A stretch of 64,000 bases of DNA from Phoronis australis (taxonomy: Eukaryota > Phoronida > Phoronidae), in assembly GCA_002633005.1 (NCBI GenBank), contig NMRA01000597.1:156970-220969 (forward strand), written 5' to 3'. Below the pieces are notes generated by a model that saw only the letters and a list, made by a program, of their open reading frames with translations, searched no databases and was not told the DNA's origin. The position numbers were made by a program, and so were the translations under genes. Position 1 is the stretch's first letter; each line of letters starts with the position of its first letter. Positions 59,969 to 64,000 of the stretch are shown here, piece after piece.

Positions 59969-61431
59969 CGTTGTTGTTGTTATTCTGGCTGTTGATGAAA
60001 ATTAATGAAGAAACAAGATGTGGGCAGTTTGCTGTTGGATAGACGTCTTCACACTGTTGTTGGTGTTGTTGCGTACATGGTTAATAACTAAAGTCCAGTT
60101 GAACATTAATTTAATCTGAAACATGTCTTTAAGTTAAGGGCAAGAAAGGCTTAATTCAGGTTCTGGTCCCAAACGCATCTTTTTTCATCATATCTAGCTG
60201 ATTTTTATAAAATGAATAACTACCGTAAGATACCGAAGCACTGCATCACTTATAAAAGAAATTCAGACAAAAACCAAGTGTGCTTTTTTACCTAATAATA
60301 GACAGGTAAGTAGTGTAAATATACCACCAAGATTTTGATTTTCATTATAAATTTGCGTAATAATTAATCGTTCCTAGACAGCTGGTGGCAATCAGTGCTT
60401 TGCAAGTGATAAACATTGACATTTGAAACGTCATTGTTTGGTTATTAATACACCAGAAATGCAGCTGTATAATTTGTCATGCTGTTTTTGTCTAGTAATC
60501 TGTCATTGGTTGTTTTAAATAGAGCTTAAACTCCTTTGACTTGGAGAGCCAAAAACAACACTCACCGCAATTCAATATTTAAAGAACTTGATATTGGAAT
60601 TAAATTGCCAGACAATTGGAAACTGACTGCTAGGGCTTACGAATGAGAGCACTGAAGAAATAAGATTCTATGCAGCCAAACCCTACCTCAACTTCCACCT
60701 CTTTCTTTTATTTTCAAAAAAATATTAATCATTTTAAACTTTCCCTGTTAATTTGGCCACCAAAATGTAACTTTTGCCTTATCTTGGTGAAATTAGGTCA
60801 CAGAGGTCACTGTGCGATAAAAATAGTGACATGTTATCCAATCGAATTAAAGGAAAATCTCATTTACTGTTACTGGCTAATGATAGCCTCAGTCATTATT
60901 TGTGAAGTCACTTTTATAACACCTAAAGATGGGCAGAGAAATGAACGGCCGAAATGTCGTACTAATGTAAATAGGCAGAAGTTGTTGTATGTTGACCAAA
61001 AGATTGTAGAAATGATGTTATGGCATCAGCACCTCAAAGAGGTTCTAGGAAGTCGTTGATCAGTGCACCAATTATATTTAAGAGAAATTCATTTCCCTTG
61101 TACAAACGTTTTAAAAATTTTAGTCTGATTTGTAGTTCTGGCACCAAGGTTTCTCTTTTGTTTCAAAATCATGAGTTTTACTATTATAATTGTTTTCATT
61201 GTCTGCAACATGAAAAATAACCTAAGTAAGTGGTGTTTTTGGTCTGTATGTGTGTTACATCTTCTTGTCAATAGATGGCGCCACTGTTGCATTATGGCCT
61301 CACTTCTCCAGTACACGTTGTTCATTATTTGTTCTAGGTCCCGACTGGGTTGTCAAATTAGCGTCACAAAAGACATGGAAGGGTGGGAGATACTTGTCCC
61401 GGAGGGAGTGGCTGATGCGAGAGAAGTTTGA
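53424..61431 (+). CDS. FDX1: Mitochondrial ferredoxin, adrenodoxin type (FDX1)
   Basis: Four exons (53424-53590, 56469-56581, 58185-58317, 61338-61431) join in phase to 168 residues. Exon 1 encodes an Arg/Lys/Ser-rich, acid-poor leader ([19 protein letters not shown]...RHFSLSNW) of the mitochondrial targeting kind. The mature part is a [2Fe-2S] ferredoxin: [29 protein letters not shown] with cluster ligands C96, C102 and C105, then C143 ([10 protein letters not shown]), and [11 protein letters not shown] at the end. The [18 protein letters not shown] and LGCQ segments match adrenodoxin (FDX1) rather than FDX2. The acidic stretch [13 protein letters not shown] is where ferredoxin reductase and P450 partners dock. 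Role: electron transfer from ferredoxin reductase to mitochondrial P450s. FDX1 is also tied to lipoylation in other animals. Introns are 2.9, 1.6 and 3.0 kb and carry repeats. Confidence 0.95.
53640..53750. mobile_element. Foldback repeat family F2, copy in FDX1 intron 1
   Basis: Inverted arms ggtatagcgatccctgatat..gagaaccagg (53643-53673) and ctggctctctaaatcagg..gctatatcc (53713-53744) with a short loop. The reverse complement (ggatatagcg..gagagccagttt..agtaacggg) matches 62515-62612. Confidence 0.7.
54469..54848. repeat. Long inverted repeat (~380 bp hairpin) in FDX1 intron 1
   Basis: From gtctacggaagaaaaacaca (54469) to its reverse complement ending at 54848, two arms of about 150-175 bp pair almost perfectly. 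The inner 30-35 bp of each arm are diverged, and the loop is about 30 bases (around 54643-54672). As it lies in a transcribed intron, the pre-mRNA could form a long double-stranded hairpin. Confidence 0.9.
58550..59790 (+). repeat. Degenerate repeat array with CCTAGTGG units in FDX1 intron 3
   Basis: Recurring blocks: tattttgcacca.c.(a/g)tggccat, cttttctagtctgtttttgg, tgtc..aacaaccaaacc.ctct and ggatgattttgaaaatt occur at 59145-59255 and 59595-59700. Further cc(c/t)ctagtggcagt units occur at 59325 and 59465, and ctaggtggcgc or its inverse near 58563 and 58690. Confidence 0.65.
59934..59970 (+). repeat. (ATT)n microsatellite in FDX1 intron 3
   Basis: About 11 TTA/ATT units followed by a short GTT run. 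Confidence 0.9.
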
Positions 61432-61704
61432 CCCAGGGATATATTTTAGCTATCTAGATCTACCATTTTACTACAGGTATATATGTGTGGAAGATGGCTA
61501 TGTAACAACGCCATGTAGTGTATGAATTCCAATTATACGGGGTCTTTCATGAAACTGTTTGCAGTCATATTTAGTGTCACTTTGTAAGCCTACTGAGTCT
61601 TCATCTAACTTTATCGTTTTAATGGTGTATATAATGATTATTCACTTATTTACCACCCAATATGGTGCAAAAATGGAACATTGTTTCTACATAAAATGAA
61701 TTTG

Positions 61705-61710
61705 AATAAA
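61705..61710 (+). terminator. Candidate polyadenylation signal of FDX1
   Basis: AATAAA 274 bases after the stop codon, the first such hexamer on this strand downstream of exon 4. Confidence 0.45.
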
Positions 61711-61944
61711 TGGGCCTGCATTGTTTTAGCGATGTGTACTGTACAGTTGTCATAAAACTTGGCCAAAGTTTTATTACTAATAATTAACGAAGTCCCCACT
61801 TTTGCCATAAGATAACATTTTTGCACTTTGACGAATGAAATTCACGAATCTGTGTTTTAACTTTGCCTCCATAGTTTATTTTAATTATCACTGCATTTCT
61901 AGTTCAATTTTTGTGTCATTATGGTGGACCAATCGGCAATAGTC

Positions 61945-62035
61945 ACTCACTTTCAGAGGTCCTGGATTTTGGGATCCAGATTGTCGCATGTTATTCGGTG
62001 GAGAAAACTGGTTCTCTAAGTGTGAGACCCCTGTA
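61945..62035. repeat. Foldback repeat family F2, partial copy
   Basis: On the minus strand it reads gagaaccagttttctccacc, then gaataacatgcg, and later atcccaaaatccaggacc, matching the F2 copies at 50254 and 62515. Confidence 0.55.
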
Positions 62036-62514
62036 TGTGTTCAATCTTTTACTATGACTACTGTTATCTCAGTTGAAAGGTGCCTGTTTCATTCTCGCGA
62101 TGTTGCAATAACCAGGAAAGAGTTTTGAATCTGGAATCTAGAACATTATCATCTTGGAAACGCTGATTGCCCCGATCGGAGTCCGGGGGAGTCTCCCACT
62201 GGACAGCCACCATTGGAGTAATGGAAATGTGGCCTTTCTGAGGGTCTGTACTCTGGTCTGTTTCGTGAAAAGTGATTTAAGACTCTAGGCTTAAATTTGG
62301 TTTTTCACCTTACGCGCCCAATTCACTATACCAAATAAAGGTTTAGCCATTTAGTTACTAGCACGTCACTGCCTAGAAGTAAAATACCCTAATATTCTCA
62401 GTAACTGGCACTTAAGGATATATTTGCAGATACCTTGTTCTTGTTATGCAAAAGTGAGGTTTAATTATTTTTCAGAAATAGTTATGTGGAGCGTAAGGCC
62501 AAATTTCGGGGTAA

Positions 62515-62612
62515 TGGTTGGATATAACGTGCCCAAATCTTGAGAACCAGTTTTCTCCACTGAGTAACGGGTGTGAAACTGGTTCTCAAAATACGGGCAC
62601 GTTATATCAGAC
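62515..62612. mobile_element. Foldback repeat family F2, best copy
   Basis: ggatataacgtgccc..ttgagaaccagttt on the left is inverted as aaactggttctcaa..gggcacgttatatc on the right, with a loop ctccactgagtaacgggtgtg. The total is about 98 bp. Next to it, actattgccgat (62616-62627) is the inverse of atcggcaatagt near 61932. Confidence 0.75.
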
Positions 62613-62627
62613 TATTGCCGATTTGTG

Positions 62628-63375
62628 TCTCAGTCAATTTTCACGAAACACACCCCAGAACTTCCTACCAGTTGTCTCGGCCAAATTGCTCAATTTTCTG
62701 AGGAAACATGATTCCCAGGCTTTTTTTTGGTTGAAATAATGTTAGCGATTTTTGATGAGAGTATGAGGGATGACATATTAACATGTGACGTTGCACAGCT
62801 GCAGGAAGGCATTACAAGGCCTGTATTTTGGATTTGGTGTTTGTTAGGAAATGTGGATGTATCTGTCAGTGTGAAACCAGCAAATTTGAATATGGAAGAA
62901 TTTGTTGTATAGGTATAGAAACTATAAATTTTAATCATTGTTATAGAGAGACATATACTGTCAATGCTTTATCGTGTATTGTTGTATTTAAAATAAAGTT
63001 GACAAGTTATTCACAAACCTAATATAACTTGTGGTGTATAACATGCTATAATCATATGATTCTCAAACAAATATTACATTTGCTTCAAGCAATTTATTAG
63101 TTGTCCAACTGTTCCACTGCTGGGGTTGCAGCCAAGTACATTAAATGGGGCGTGCAGTGAAATGCATTTGTGCTTCAAACCATTTTTGTGGTTTTAAAAA
63201 AAGTGCATTTGCTGTCAGTTAGGGACTTGTAGGACCACAATATGTTGCAGTGTGTTATGGAGTCCTATTGCTTCATGAGTTTTATGCAAACAGATCCATC
63301 TTTAGATATGCCCAGTGGACGTAAATCAGAAAAATTTTCGCAGATATGCTGGGAAAAATATATAATAATAAATAC
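62628..63375. other. Non-coding stretch, nothing recognised
   Basis: Short frames only, with several AATAAA-like signals, and no recognisable domain. Confidence 0.4.
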
Positions 63376-63492
63376 CTGAGACTCTCTTTGAAGAAGGTGA
63401 CCTCCGTTAGAGAGTAGACCCCTAATATGAAGGACGTAATTCAAAAAAGGAAGGAAATTAATTCCGACATCATGACCCCTCCAAGTCCACGC
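63376..63492 (-). CDS. Candidate internal exon of an unidentified gene
   Basis: A 117-base open block on the minus strand sits between a good acceptor (cattttttacag) and an acceptable donor (CAG|gtattt). It encodes 39 residues in phase 0/0, starting AWTWRGHDVGINFLPFLNYV. I do not recognise the family. No neighbouring exon is visible in the last 500 bases, so the gene, if real, would continue beyond the window or be a chance frame. Confidence 0.25.
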
Positions 63493-64000
63493 CTGTAAAA
63501 AATGAAGAAATGCAAAATTTAAAAGAAAGGTTGGCATATGATGCTGTCACCCTCGTCAAACACCCCTAAATTGATTTATAATTCCAACGCAGTGTGGCAG
63601 TTGATTACACCACCCCTTGCCCGAAGGAGCAGTGTCTTTGTTTCACGAAATTTTTACTTCCCACGTTATTCCGATTCTAATTTGAAAACAGTTAAAACTT
63701 GCTGCATTTGATCAAACATTGGACGATGTGCGGAGTGTCGACTGAAACGTTTCGTATTCACGTGGAAAGGCTACAAGTCTACCCATGCGCGCACCCAGGG
63801 GGGATGGGGGGCCTCGAACGAGCCCCTCCCCCACCATTTGGCGAAATGGAAAAAAGGTCCACCTCAGAGAAACAAAAAGTCCAAGAAAACTAGGCAAAAG
63901 TCCACTAGAAAGGCAGGAACTACCAAAATTCGACGAACGCACAATTGTCAGCTCTGAAAGTAGATGTTTTTTTTAGTAAAAGGTTCACATTCCCAAAAAT

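Overview
This is a 64 kb piece of an animal nuclear genome. Genes are sparse and split by long introns with GT..AG borders, most of the sequence is non-coding, and decayed transposable elements are dense. The gene set (PRDM13-like, RSPH3, FDX1/adrenodoxin, hnRNP K-like, a THAP remnant) points to a metazoan with motile cilia. The element load and the apparent uncollapsed haplotypes suggest a highly heterozygous, probably marine, invertebrate. I cannot name the species from sequence alone.

Layout. 0.3-1.4 kb (minus): remnants of a THAP zinc-finger domain with a nonsense codon and a frame break. 2.1-10.6 kb: nested repeats, including two back-to-back direct duplications, each with a single N at its junction (5758 and 8950), probably assembly haplotigs. 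12.9-16.1 kb (minus): a two-exon 2-oxoglutarate/Fe(II) dioxygenase. 17.3-18.8 kb: a degenerate tandem array. 20.4-24.8 kb: two copies of an 8-bp-TSD MITE, a 91-N gap, a composite repeat and a dead LINE ending in 32 pure CTG units. 28.4-29.6 kb (minus): an intronless hnRNP K-like gene with three KH domains. 32.2-33.1 kb: a second LINE remnant. 33.3-36.3 kb (minus): a three-exon PRDM13-like gene. 36.5-49.6 kb: no recognisable gene, several MITEs. 49.7-52.9 kb (minus): RSPH3 in six exons. 53.4-61.4 kb (plus): FDX1 in four exons, divergent from RSPH3 across a 477-bp shared upstream region. 61.7-64 kb: foldback repeats and one unassigned candidate exon.

The genes do not form one pathway. They are a cilium structural protein, a mitochondrial electron carrier, a neural-fate regulator, an RNA-binding protein and an oxygenase. 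The most unusual structure is a 198-bp foldback element at 44469-44666. Its terminal inverted repeats and an internal CTGATGA..GAAAC core can be drawn as a nearly complete type III hammerhead ribozyme fold. Also notable are a family of DNA elements with CAG(N)GG termini and five 5-bp target duplications, a nested insertion with palindromic ends at 2660-5055, and a ~380-bp hairpin inside FDX1 intron 1. I did not find a convincing undescribed multi-gene system.
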